Positions 55,162 through 61,974 of a stretch of DNA of 64,000 nt are shown here, in pieces. Position numbers and translations under genes: made by a program. Source of the DNA: Ferrithrix thermotolerans DSM 19514. Lineage in GTDB: Bacteria > Actinomycetota > Acidimicrobiia > Acidimicrobiales > CAIXPF01. Each line of letters starts with the position of its first letter. The first letter of the stretch is position 1. The stretch spans positions 1-64,000 of the forward strand of contig CAMDQT010000014.1 in assembly GCA_945906305.1 (NCBI GenBank), given 5' to 3'. Below the pieces are notes generated by a model, which saw only the letters and a program-made list of their open reading frames with translations, was not told where the DNA came from and searched no databases.

Positions 55162-55443
55162 ATGTCAGTGATCATCAAGTCCACACCGGAAGCGATCGGG
55201 GCCATTACCACGATGGCAGCCATCATCAACGGCGGTCTGACCGAACAAGTGCAGGCCCTCGCCGGGGCCGGGGACACCGCCGGCGACCCGGCGAACTGGG
55301 ACGGCCCGCTGGCGGTCCAATTCCGGTCGGTGTGGGGTCAAACCAAGGCCGATCTCCAGCGCCTGTTAGGAGATCTGGCCGAGCTGAGGGGACGTCTGGC
55401 GATCGTGCAGCAGAACATCCAGGCCGCCGGTGGTGCTGGCTGA
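55162..55443 (+). CDS. WXG100 family protein (EsxA-like)
   Basis: A 93-residue protein with the two-helix hairpin layout of type VII secretion substrates: helix 1 about 8-40, the turn with Trp46-Asp47-Gly48, helix 2 about 50-88. It has no signal peptide and no Y-x3-D/E tail motif, as in Firmicute-type WXG proteins. ATG 55162 gives the canonical length; the frame is also open from 55111, but that would begin inside the inverted repeat. It follows the EssC-like ATPase and has its own promoter and operator. Confidence 0.85.
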   Translation: MSVIIKSTPEAIGAITTMAAIINGGLTEQVQALAGAGDTAGDPANWDGPLAVQFRSVWGQTKADLQRLLGDLAELRGRLAIVQQNIQAAGGAG

Positions 55444-55471
55444 GCGGTACCCGGTCAGCGTGGTGGGCGAA

Positions 55472-56068
55472 TCAGGACGGCTCGTCTGGTAACGCAGGCC
55501 CGGTCCACTCCTGGCGACGCGCCTCGTAGAGGGCAATTGCGGCGGCGGCGGACACGTTGAGCGAGCCGACCTTTCCGACCTGGGGCGCGAAGGTGAACGC
55601 GTCGCAGCCTTCGAGCATGGCTTTGGAAAGGCCCCGCTCCTCATGGCCGAGCACCAGGGCCACGCCAACGGTGAGGTCCACATTGAAGAGCGGCTCAGCC
55701 ACTCCGTTCAACTCCACGCCGATGGGCTGAAACCCCGCGGCTCGCGCGGCGCGGAGGGCCTCGGCTGGGGTAGCCACCACGGACCACGGCACAAAGCGTT
55801 CCGATCCCATCGACGTCTTGTGGAAGCGCGGATGGTTGAAGGCCTCAGGGCTACCAACTAACCACGCTTGCTCCACCTTGTACACCGCGGCGTGGCGAAC
55901 AATGGTGCCCAGGTTGAAGGGGTTGGCGACGCCATCGAGGATCAGCGCCAAGCGACCGTGGGTCTGTCGCCGCCAGGTTCGGTGCAACCGCTTCAAGCCG
56001 GTGGGGTCCAAGGGTTTGCGGGCCGCTTCGATGCCGGTTGTCGGCTGTTTCGGGCGTGGTTCGTTCAT
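55472..56068 (-). CDS. TrmH/SpoU family RNA 2'-O-methyltransferase
   Basis: A trefoil-knot SPOUT methyltransferase of 198 residues that methylates a ribose in tRNA or rRNA. The three family motifs are ILDGVANPFNLGTIVRHA with the catalytic Arg, VALVLGHEERGLS, and GSLNVSAAAAIALYE. The start is ATG 56068, preceded by AGGAGG; a longer frame to 56245 lies inside the upstream gene. It overlaps the stop of the methyltransferase gene before it (ATGA), so the two form a minus-strand operon. The exact target is unknown. Confidence 0.9.
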   Translation of the reverse strand: MNEPRPKQPTTGIEAARKPLDPTGLKRLHRTWRRQTHGRLALILDGVANPFNLGTIVRHAAVYKVEQAWLVGSPEAFNHPRFHKTSMGSERFVPWSVVATPAEALRAARAAGFQPIGVELNGVAEPLFNVDLTVGVALVLGHEERGLSKAMLEGCDAFTFAPQVGKVGSLNVSAAAAIALYEARRQEWTGPALPDEPS

Positions 56069-56718
56069 GGGAAGGCCTCCTCGGTGGGGTGGGGTCGGAC
56101 CTCTAGCAGCCGGAATCCGAGACGTGATCCGAGCCGGACCGTGCGGTGGCCTTGGCCCTCGAGCCACGCTTGCAGGGAATCGGAGCCGAGATGCTTCTGA
56201 ACGACGAGCACTGCGAAGCCGCTGGGGTGCAGACGTTGGAGCCATTCGCTCAACAAGGCGTGCAGTGCCACCTTGCCGATCCTGATCGGCGGGTTGGAGT
56301 AGATGGCGTCGAAGCGCTCATGGGGGTCAACCTCGTCCGGTGCGACAACCTCCACGTTGGTCAGTCCAGCCCGGTCGGCGTTGCTTTGGCACAGCTCGCG
56401 GGCACGGCGATTGACCTCGACGGCGATAACCCGGGCCAGTGGCAGTCGCCGGGCGAGGGTCAGCGCGATCGGACCATACCCGCAGCCGATGTCGGCGATG
56501 GTCAATGGCTGGTCGAGCACTGGCATCGGAGCATCGAGCAACAGGTAGCGGGTGCCGACGTCGACCTCCCCGGCGGAGAACACGCCGCGGTCGGTGGTGA
56601 GTACCAACTGGCCCTCCGGTAGGTGCAGTACGACCTCACGACGCCGCGACGGCGTTGCCGGTTCGCCCGCGAAGTAGTGCTCGGCTCCAGAGGCGGCGGA
56701 AGGCTCGGCGGGGGACAT
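56065..56718 (-). CDS. RsmC-like class I methyltransferase
   Basis: A 217-residue SAM-dependent methyltransferase resembling the C-terminal catalytic half of RsmC, which makes m2G1207 in 16S rRNA. The SAM loop is DIGCGYGPIAL and the catalytic N-P-P motif is SNPPIRIGK. The preceding ELVL-type strand and GVFSAGEVDVGTRYLL match the RsmC/RlmG group. No N-terminal duplicate domain is present. Its ATG lies 9 nt after a minus-strand TAGCGT hexamer that shares bases with the fmt promoter. Confidence 0.88.
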   Translation of the reverse strand: MSPAEPSAASGAEHYFAGEPATPSRRREVVLHLPEGQLVLTTDRGVFSAGEVDVGTRYLLLDAPMPVLDQPLTIADIGCGYGPIALTLARRLPLARVIAVEVNRRARELCQSNADRAGLTNVEVVAPDEVDPHERFDAIYSNPPIRIGKVALHALLSEWLQRLHPSGFAVLVVQKHLGSDSLQAWLEGQGHRTVRLGSRLGFRLLEVRPHPTEEAFP

Positions 56719-56727
56719 GGCGCGCTC

Positions 56728-56733
56728 ACGCTA
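56728..56733 (-). promoter_or_regulatory. -10 hexamer TAGCGT for the RsmC-like gene
   Basis: Read on the minus strand, TAGCGT lies 9 nt before the ATG at 56718. Its last two plus-strand bases are shared with the fmt -10 hexamer. Confidence 0.5.
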
Positions 56734-56737
56734 GTGT
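56732..56737 (+). promoter_or_regulatory. -10 hexamer TAGTGT for fmt
   Basis: TAGTGT lies 9 nt before the GTG at 56747 and overlaps the divergent hexamer by two bases. Confidence 0.5.
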
Positions 56738-56746
56738 CGAGCAGTC

Positions 56747-57691
56747 GTGGACCACCCACTGCCTGCCCCGCCCGCCCATCCGAGGCGCTTGGTTTATCTC
56801 GGCTCGCCGGAGCTGGCGGTTGCCCCGCTGCGGGCGCTCGTCGAGGCAGGCTTCGAGGTGCTGCTGGTGGTCTCACGGGAGGACCGGCGGCGGGGAAGGG
56901 GTGCGGCGTTGTCGCCCAGCCCGGTCAAGGCCGCGGCGCTGGAGATGGGTTTGGCCGTCACCGATGACCCCGATGACGTTTTGGAGGTGGCGGCGGATCT
57001 GGGTGTGGTGGTGGCCTACGGTCGGATCATCAAGTCGCCATTGCTCGCGCATCTTCCCTTCGTGAACCTGCATTTCTCGCTCCTGCCGCGCTGGCGCGGC
57101 GCGGCCCCAGTTGAGCGGGCGATGCTGGCGGGCGACGCCCAGACCGGGGTGTGTCTGATGGCGCTGGAGGAGGGACTTGATACCGGCGGGGTTTATCGGT
57201 CGGCGGAAGTCGAGATCGGCCCCGAGGACACGGTAGAGGTACTGCGCAATCGACTGGTACTGCTCGGCACCGACCTGTTGCTCGACGCGCTGCGGTTGGG
57301 GTTCACGGTGCCGACCCCCCAGCAGGGCGACGCGGTATATGCCGCCAAAATCGGCCCGGCCGAACTCCAGCTGGACTGGCCGCGTTCGGCTCGCGAGCTG
57401 TTGCGCACGGTACGCGTTGGCCGGGCCTGGACGACCTTTCGCGGCCGCCGGCTGCTGGTGCACGATGCGGCACTGGCGGTCGGCCCGCTGGGCGGCTCCG
57501 ATGTCGCCCCCGACTCCGCACTCGCCGTGGTGCCAGGCACGTTGGCCAACGTCGCCGGCGCGGTGTTGGTGAGTACCGGCCAGGGCTGGCTGGCGTTACG
57601 TGAGCTGCAACCGGAAGGCCGTTCGAGGCTGGATGCTCTGGCGTGGCGCCATGGTGCGCAGCCGACCGCGGGGGAGAAGCTCGGTCCATGA
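56747..57691 (+). CDS. fmt: Methionyl-tRNA formyltransferase
   Basis: Formylates initiator Met-tRNA; 314 residues. The catalytic residues can be placed at Asn107 and His109 in VNLHFSLLPRWRGAAP and Asp145 in GLDTGG. The C-terminal OB-like tRNA-binding domain begins around residue 205 with GDAVYAAKIGPAE. Start is GTG 56747 after a -10 hexamer. It overlaps rsmB by ATGA, the usual pairing. Confidence 0.95.
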   Translation: MDHPLPAPPAHPRRLVYLGSPELAVAPLRALVEAGFEVLLVVSREDRRRGRGAALSPSPVKAAALEMGLAVTDDPDDVLEVAADLGVVVAYGRIIKSPLLAHLPFVNLHFSLLPRWRGAAPVERAMLAGDAQTGVCLMALEEGLDTGGVYRSAEVEIGPEDTVEVLRNRLVLLGTDLLLDALRLGFTVPTPQQGDAVYAAKIGPAELQLDWPRSARELLRTVRVGRAWTTFRGRRLLVHDAALAVGPLGGSDVAPDSALAVVPGTLANVAGAVLVSTGQGWLALRELQPEGRSRLDALAWRHGAQPTAGEKLGP

Positions 57692-58824
57692 GCCCGTCGA
57701 GACCGACCTCGCGGCGCGTGGCCATCGACGCGTTGGTGCGAATTGATCAAGGGGGGGCGTATGCCAACCTCGTGCTGGCTGGAATGCTGGACCAGGCTCG
57801 GCTCTCAAGCGAGGATCGTCGCTTCACCACCGAGTTGGTGTATGGCACGACGCGCATGCGGCGGGCCTGTGATGCGGCCATCGAGCCTTACATCCTCGGC
57901 GCCCTCGATCCCCCGACCAGGGCGGCGCTGCGCCTAGGTGCCTATCAGCTGTTGTTCCTGCGGACCCCGCCCCACGCCGCAGTGAGTGCCACCGTGGATG
58001 CGGTCGGCCGCAAGACCAGCGGCCTGGTCAATGCCGTGCTTCGTCGCCTCGCCGCTCGGCCTCCGACCTGGCCTGATGTCGCGACGAGGCTGAGCTATCC
58101 CGACTGGATCTTCGATCGGCTCTGCTTGGACCTCGGCCCAGAGGTGGCGGTAGCGGCCCTTGAGGTGATGAATCAACCCCCGCCGGTTACCGAACGCGGT
58201 GACGGCTACATCCAGGATCTTGCCTCGCAATGGGTGGCTGCCGCGCTCGAGGCCACCGACCGCGAGCGGGTGCTCGACGTCTGTGCCGCACCGGGGGGGA
58301 AAGCCACTGCACTGGCGGCGGGAAGGGCGACGTCGTCGTCGGCTGTGGTGGCCGCCGATTTGCGGGGGTCGCGGGCCCTGCTGTTGCGCCGTAACGTTGA
58401 GCGTCTGCGCAGCAACGTCGCAGTCTTGCGGGCCGATGGCGCCCAGTTGCCCTTTCGTGATGGCTCTTTTGACCGTGTGCTGGTCGATGCTCCCTGCAGC
58501 GGGCTTGGTGCGCTGCGCCGCCGCCCCGACGCTCGGTGGCGAATCGAACCCGATGCGATCGAGCGGCTGGCAACGCTCCAACGACGCTTGGTTGATGAAG
58601 CCGTTCGCGTGCTCGCCCCGGGGGCGATGCTGGTGTACAGCGTCTGCACGCTCTCCGTCCTTGAGTCCACCGGTGTGGACGACCACCTTGCATCGGTGCA
58701 TCCCGAGTTGGTCCCCGCCGCCCCAATGGAGGGCCCCTGGATTGCCTCGGGCCGGGGTTGGTTGCTGCTGCCGCAAGCCGCGGGGACTGACGGGATGTAC
58801 GTTCTGCGGCTACGCCGACCGTGA
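57688..58824 (+). CDS. rsmB: 16S rRNA m5C967 methyltransferase RsmB, shortened
   Basis: A NusB-like N-terminal helical domain (about 1-140) fused to an RNA m5C methyltransferase. The SAM loop is CAAPGGKA; Cys270 in DAPCSGLG and Cys320 in YSVCTLS are the two catalytic cysteines. Length is 378, against roughly 430 in E. coli. The missing part lies between MNQPPPVTER and YIQDLAS (about residues 163-177), where about 50 residues of the RNA-binding N1 subdomain are usual. The frame is intact, so this is probably lineage-specific shortening. Confidence 0.92.
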   Translation: MSPSRPTSRRVAIDALVRIDQGGAYANLVLAGMLDQARLSSEDRRFTTELVYGTTRMRRACDAAIEPYILGALDPPTRAALRLGAYQLLFLRTPPHAAVSATVDAVGRKTSGLVNAVLRRLAARPPTWPDVATRLSYPDWIFDRLCLDLGPEVAVAALEVMNQPPPVTERGDGYIQDLASQWVAAALEATDRERVLDVCAAPGGKATALAAGRATSSSAVVAADLRGSRALLLRRNVERLRSNVAVLRADGAQLPFRDGSFDRVLVDAPCSGLGALRRRPDARWRIEPDAIERLATLQRRLVDEAVRVLAPGAMLVYSVCTLSVLESTGVDDHLASVHPELVPAAPMEGPWIASGRGWLLLPQAAGTDGMYVLRLRRP

Positions 58825-58845
58825 AGTCAGACAGGAGAGTCACCT

Positions 58846-59340
58846 ATGACCGCATCGTTTCCTGCCGAGGGGTTGGCGGCCAAGGTGTTGACGGCGTCGG
58901 ATGGTGTGGTGGCGGGTACCCGGGTCGATCGTTCGGGTGAGGTGTTGGTGGGCCTGCTCCAAGGGGCCGGCTTCGATGTGGTTGATCACCGGGTCGTGGC
59001 CGATGGGGTGGTGTCGGTCGGCGAGGCGTTGCGGCAGATGGCGTCAGGCTTCGCCGGGGTGATCGTGACCACCGGCGGCACCGGGTTCGGCCCGCGGGAT
59101 CTCACCCCGGAGGCCACCCGCACCGTGATCGAGCGTGAGGCTCCTGGTCTGGCCGAGGCGACACGGGCCATCAACCCGGGCCCCGGTCGGTTGTCCCGCG
59201 GGGTTGCGGGCACCCTCGATCGAGCACTCATTCTCAACACCCCTGGATCGCCCAAGGGTGCCGAGGAGTGCCTCAACGCCGTAATCGACGTGCTTCCCCA
59301 TGCGCTTCGGCTGCTCGCGGGGCAACCAACCGAGCACTGA
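58846..59340 (+). CDS. mog: MogA/MoaB family molybdopterin protein
   Basis: A 164-residue protein of the MoCF-binding fold that adenylates molybdopterin before molybdenum insertion. The binding motif TTGGTGFGPRDLTPEAT is intact, as is LNTPGSPKGAEECL. AGGAG precedes the ATG by about 9 nt. No other molybdenum cofactor gene is in the window. MogA and MoaB cannot be separated by sequence alone. Confidence 0.88.
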   Translation: MTASFPAEGLAAKVLTASDGVVAGTRVDRSGEVLVGLLQGAGFDVVDHRVVADGVVSVGEALRQMASGFAGVIVTTGGTGFGPRDLTPEATRTVIEREAPGLAEATRAINPGPGRLSRGVAGTLDRALILNTPGSPKGAEECLNAVIDVLPHALRLLAGQPTEH

Positions 59341-59451
59341 GCGTGCCTTTGGTAGCGAAATACAGGCCGCTGGGCCCGAGCTGAGTTCGGCGCGACCGAA
59401 ACGTAACGTTGGTGTGACGAATCTCCTTCGGCTGGCAGCCGTTCTGGCCGG

Positions 59452-59457
59452 TAGGGT
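59452..59457 (+). promoter_or_regulatory. -10 hexamer TAGGGT for hisG
   Basis: TAGGGT lies 6 nt before the GTG at 59464, in a 123-nt gap with no other recognised element. Confidence 0.55.
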
Positions 59458-59463
59458 GCCACG

Positions 59464-60339
59464 GTGCTGAAGTTGGTGTTGCCCAAGGGTTCGTTGGAAA
59501 AAGCCACCCTCGAATTGTTCGAGGCCGCTGACCTGGCGGTCAATCGCTCCTCGTCGGTCGACTACAAAGCGACCATCGACGATCCAAGGATTATCGATGT
59601 GCGGATTCTCCGGCCACAGGAGATTCCGATGTACGTGGCCGAGGGGCTATTCGACCTCGGTATAACCGGTCGGGATTGGGTAGAGGAAACCGGCGCTGAC
59701 GTCCAATCCCTAGGCGAGTTGAAGTACTCCAAGGCCACTACGAAGCCGGTCCGAATCGTGGTGGCGGTGCAGCAGGAGTCAGCGGCGATGTCCGTCGACG
59801 ACCTGCCCCAGGGCGTACGTGTCGCCACGGAGTACCCCAACCTCACCCGGCGATTCTTCCTCGAGCGGGGCATCGACGCTGATATCAGGCTTTCCTATGG
59901 GGCGACAGAGGCCAAGATTCCCGACATCGTTGATTGTGTGGTCGACATCACCGAGACCGGTCGGGCACTACGGGCGGCGGGGCTGAAGATCATCGACGTC
60001 ATCGTCACCTCCTATACCGAAATGGTGGCCAACCCCATTGCTGCCGCCGATCCGGACAAGGCCCGGGCCATGGCGCAGATCCGGACCTTGCTCATGGGTT
60101 CCCTCGATGCTCGCGGTCGTGTCCTGCTGAAGCTGAATGTGCCCAAGGACCGCCTCGATGCAGTCATCGCCGAGATGCCGGCGGCGAAGAGCCCGACCGT
60201 CAACGAGTTGTATGGCGGCAGCGGCTATGCCGTGGAGTCGGTGGTGCCAAAGCTGGGCATAAACACGCTCATCCCGCGGCTGTTGGAGCTCGGAGCGAGC
60301 GACGTGCTCGAGTTGCCCATCTTGAAGATCATCCCGTGA
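59464..60339 (+). CDS. hisG: ATP phosphoribosyltransferase, long form
   Basis: First step of histidine synthesis, joining ATP and PRPP. At 291 residues it is the long form, with the C-terminal ACT-like domain (about 210-285) that binds histidine for feedback control. Family blocks LVLPKGSLEKAT, DLGITGRDWV, VATEYPNLTRRFF and DCVVDITETGRALR are clear. Unusually for actinobacteria no hisE precedes it. A cold-shock-like small protein begins in its stop codon. Confidence 0.95.
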   Translation: MLKLVLPKGSLEKATLELFEAADLAVNRSSSVDYKATIDDPRIIDVRILRPQEIPMYVAEGLFDLGITGRDWVEETGADVQSLGELKYSKATTKPVRIVVAVQQESAAMSVDDLPQGVRVATEYPNLTRRFFLERGIDADIRLSYGATEAKIPDIVDCVVDITETGRALRAAGLKIIDVIVTSYTEMVANPIAAADPDKARAMAQIRTLLMGSLDARGRVLLKLNVPKDRLDAVIAEMPAAKSPTVNELYGGSGYAVESVVPKLGINTLIPRLLELGASDVLELPILKIIP

Positions 60340-60581
60340 ACTTCGGGGGCGAACTGCGACGCGGGGTGGTGAGCGCCTTCGATGCCGTGGTTGGCCTCGG
60401 TCAGATCGGTGGCGATGACACCGAGATGGTCGGGTTCCATTGTGTGGCCATTGCCGGTGGTGGCCGGATGATCGAGGTCGGCACCTCGGTGAGCTATCGG
60501 CTGGTGGCCGGTGTGCATGGTCGGTGGGAGGCGGCAGGCATTGAGCCTGACGTCGGCGTCAGTCCGAGCGCGGCTCGCTGA
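60336..60581 (+). CDS. Divergent cold-shock-domain-like protein
   Basis: An 81-residue protein starting at a GTG that overlaps the hisG stop (GTGA). The spacing follows a cold-shock domain: RGVVSAFDAVVGLGQI, a D-D turn, FHCVAI, then GGRMIEVGTSVSYRLVAGVHGRWEAAGI. The RNA-binding aromatics are mostly lost: the usual K-G-F-G-F-I reads V-G-L-G-Q-I and V-F-V-H reads V-G-F-H. So the fold is likely kept while nucleic acid binding is altered. Its end overlaps the convergent DUF1844 gene by 23 nt. Assignment is from pattern only. Confidence 0.65.
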   Translation: MNFGGELRRGVVSAFDAVVGLGQIGGDDTEMVGFHCVAIAGGGRMIEVGTSVSYRLVAGVHGRWEAAGIEPDVGVSPSAAR

Positions 60582-60957
60582 TCCACTTCGCAATGTTGAC
60601 GAAGGCCATCTGCAACTGGGTGCGGGCCTCAACCAGCGTGGGCTCATGTTCGCCGAGGCGGCCCTTGCAGGCGTCCATGGCCCCGGCGAGGGCGTCGATG
60701 GCCAGCCGGGCTGAGCTCAGGTCCGGTTCGTCCCGATTGAGATGGATCGCGGCGAGTTCGTACAGCCCCATGATGTGGTTGGTGACCACGACGTCCACCG
60801 GTGTGGCTAGCAATTGTTGGCGCACCGCGGCCATCTCGGTGGCGGCGATAGCCAAGGCCTCTTCCTGCTCGGTGGTGAGGCCGGGGTCCTCAGTAGGCAC
60901 CTGACCGGGTCCTCGATCGACGGGGATTTCGCCCCCGGGTGTCCACAAGCTGCTCAT
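60559..60957 (-). CDS. DUF1844 family protein
   Basis: A 132-residue protein with a disordered N-terminus and a helical core matching DUF1844: NHIMGLYELAAIHLN, SSARLAIDALAGAMDACKGRL and EARTQLQMAFVNIA. The family has no assigned function and often sits beside infC in actinobacteria, as here. It has its own -10 hexamer on the minus strand, is divergent from the infC operon, and overlaps the preceding plus-strand gene tail to tail. Confidence 0.8.
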   Translation of the reverse strand: MSSLWTPGGEIPVDRGPGQVPTEDPGLTTEQEEALAIAATEMAAVRQQLLATPVDVVVTNHIMGLYELAAIHLNRDEPDLSSARLAIDALAGAMDACKGRLGEHEPTLVEARTQLQMAFVNIAKWISEPRSD

Positions 60958-60963
60958 GGTGCT

Positions 60964-60969
60964 ACTCTA
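60964..60969 (-). promoter_or_regulatory. -10 hexamer TAGAGT for the DUF1844 gene
   Basis: Minus-strand TAGAGT lies 6 nt before the ATG at 60957; leaderless start likely. Confidence 0.55.
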
Positions 60970-60993
60970 GGGGGCGGCCCTACTCGACTATCG

Positions 60994-61023
60994 TTGTCGG
61001 TTGGGTCACTAATTGAATAATCT
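60994..61023 (+). promoter_or_regulatory. Promoter of the infC-rpmI-rplT operon
   Basis: TTGTCG (60994-60999), an 18-nt spacer and TAATCT (61018-61023). Transcription from here gives a leader of over 200 nt. The 305-nt gap between DUF1844 and infC holds this promoter, several hairpins and a small upstream ORF. Confidence 0.5.
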
Positions 61024-61031
61024 TTCGGAAA

Positions 61032-61072
61032 GTGGGGAGCCTTGGTCCAGGGACCCCCACCCGGCCACCGGG
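61032..61072 (+). promoter_or_regulatory. First hairpins of the infC leader
   Basis: GTGGGG (61032-61037) can pair with CCCCAC (61055-61060), and CCCGG (61060-61064) with CCGGG (61068-61072) around CCA. Their function is unknown. Confidence 0.4.
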
Positions 61073-61131
61073 CGGTGCGCAGGGTCGATGTTGCCAGGGG
61101 TACCGGTCCGTCGAAGACGGATTGGTTCGCT

Positions 61132-61172
61132 GCGAGCGTCGGTTTTCCGACGCTCGCTCGTCGTTTTCGACG
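61132..61172 (+). promoter_or_regulatory. Tandem TTTT-loop hairpins in the infC leader
   Basis: GCGAGCGTCGG (61132-61142), loop TTTT, then its exact complement (61147-61157): an 11-bp stem. A second hairpin CGTCG-TTTT-CGACG (61159-61172) repeats the top of the first. No T-run follows, so they are not plain terminators. Confidence 0.6.
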
Positions 61173-61209
61173 TTCGGGTCGGACCGAATCCCAACCAGAC
61201 GCCTAATCG

Positions 61210-61251
61210 ATGGAGGAAAGCGCGTCGCTTATGAGGAGTGATCAGCAATAA
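61210..61251 (+). CDS. Small upstream ORF of infC
   Basis: ATG 61210 opens a 13-codon frame (MEESASLMRSDQQ) ending in TAA at 61249-61251. The stop overlaps the proposed ATA start of infC. An internal ATG at 61231 has GGAGG about 14 nt upstream. No ribosome site precedes 61210, so its translation is uncertain. Confidence 0.35.
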   Translation: MEESASLMRSDQQ

Positions 61252-61880
61252 CAACGCCGCCGGTGAACGAGCCCAGGGTCAACGAGCGCATCCGAGCGCG
61301 TGAAGTCCGTGTGGTTGGCCCTGATGGGTCACAGGTCGGTATCAAACCACTGCCTGAAGCGTTGTCTTTGGCTCGTGAGTTGGACCTCGACTTGGTCGAA
61401 GTGGCCGATAAGGCCAATCCGCCGGTGGTCCGGATCATGGACTACGGCAAGTTCAAATACGAGGCGGCCCAGCGTCAACGGGAGTCCCGTCGCAATCAGA
61501 CAGCTGTGGTGCTCAAGGAGATGAAGTACCGACCCAAAATTGGGAAGGCCGACTTCGAAACCAAGACCCGCAATGTCGAGAAGTTCCTGCACGAGGGGCA
61601 CAAGGTCAAAGTGACCATCATGTTCCGCGGACGGGAGATTTATCACCCGGAGATCGGCCGGAAGATCCTGGAGGATGTTTCCGAGGCGATTGGTCATGTC
61701 GGTCGAGTCGAAGTGCAGTCCAAACTCGACGGACGGAACATGACCATGGTCCTGGCTCCGGACAAGAAGGCCCAGGCCGCATGGGAAGCCCAACGTCGCA
61801 AGAACCCCGAGACGGGTGAGACGGAGGAGCCCAACGGTGAGGACATCATTGAACAATCCGTCGACGACACCGTCGACTGA
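61248..61880 (+). CDS. infC: Translation initiation factor IF-3, probable ATA start
   Basis: IF-3 checks start codons and keeps ribosomal subunits apart. RVNERIRAREVRVVGPDG, DLVEVADKANPPVVRIMDYGKFKYE and KVKVTIMFRGRE are diagnostic. The first standard start is GTG 61263, but AGGAG (61234-61238) is 24 nt before it. In-frame ATA 61248 is 9 nt after AGGAG and adds five residues. Rare start codons are a known autoregulatory feature of infC, because IF-3 rejects them. The upstream frame is closed by TGA at 61239, so only ATA and GTG compete seriously. Confidence 0.93.
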   Translation: MTTPPVNEPRVNERIRAREVRVVGPDGSQVGIKPLPEALSLARELDLDLVEVADKANPPVVRIMDYGKFKYEAAQRQRESRRNQTAVVLKEMKYRPKIGKADFETKTRNVEKFLHEGHKVKVTIMFRGREIYHPEIGRKILEDVSEAIGHVGRVEVQSKLDGRNMTMVLAPDKKAQAAWEAQRRKNPETGETEEPNGEDIIEQSVDDTVD

Positions 61881-61898
61881 CCAGGACGAACTCGCTTG

Positions 61899-61921
61899 GG
61901 TACCCGCCCCCGGCGGGTACC
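61899..61921 (+). promoter_or_regulatory. 10-bp hairpin between infC and rpmI
   Basis: GGTACCCGCC (61899-61908), loop CCC, GGCGGGTACC (61912-61921): a perfect stem. Together with the next hairpin it may serve L20/L35 autoregulation. Confidence 0.5.
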
Positions 61922-61927
61922 GTCGAA

Positions 61928-61941
61928 GGCAGCACGCTGCC
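61928..61941 (+). promoter_or_regulatory. Small hairpin before rpmI
   Basis: GGCAG, loop CACG, CTGCC. It lies 33 nt upstream of the rpmI ATG. Confidence 0.4.
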
Positions 61942-61974
61942 TCCAGGTGCGGGTGAAGGAAAGGTTGAATTCTC

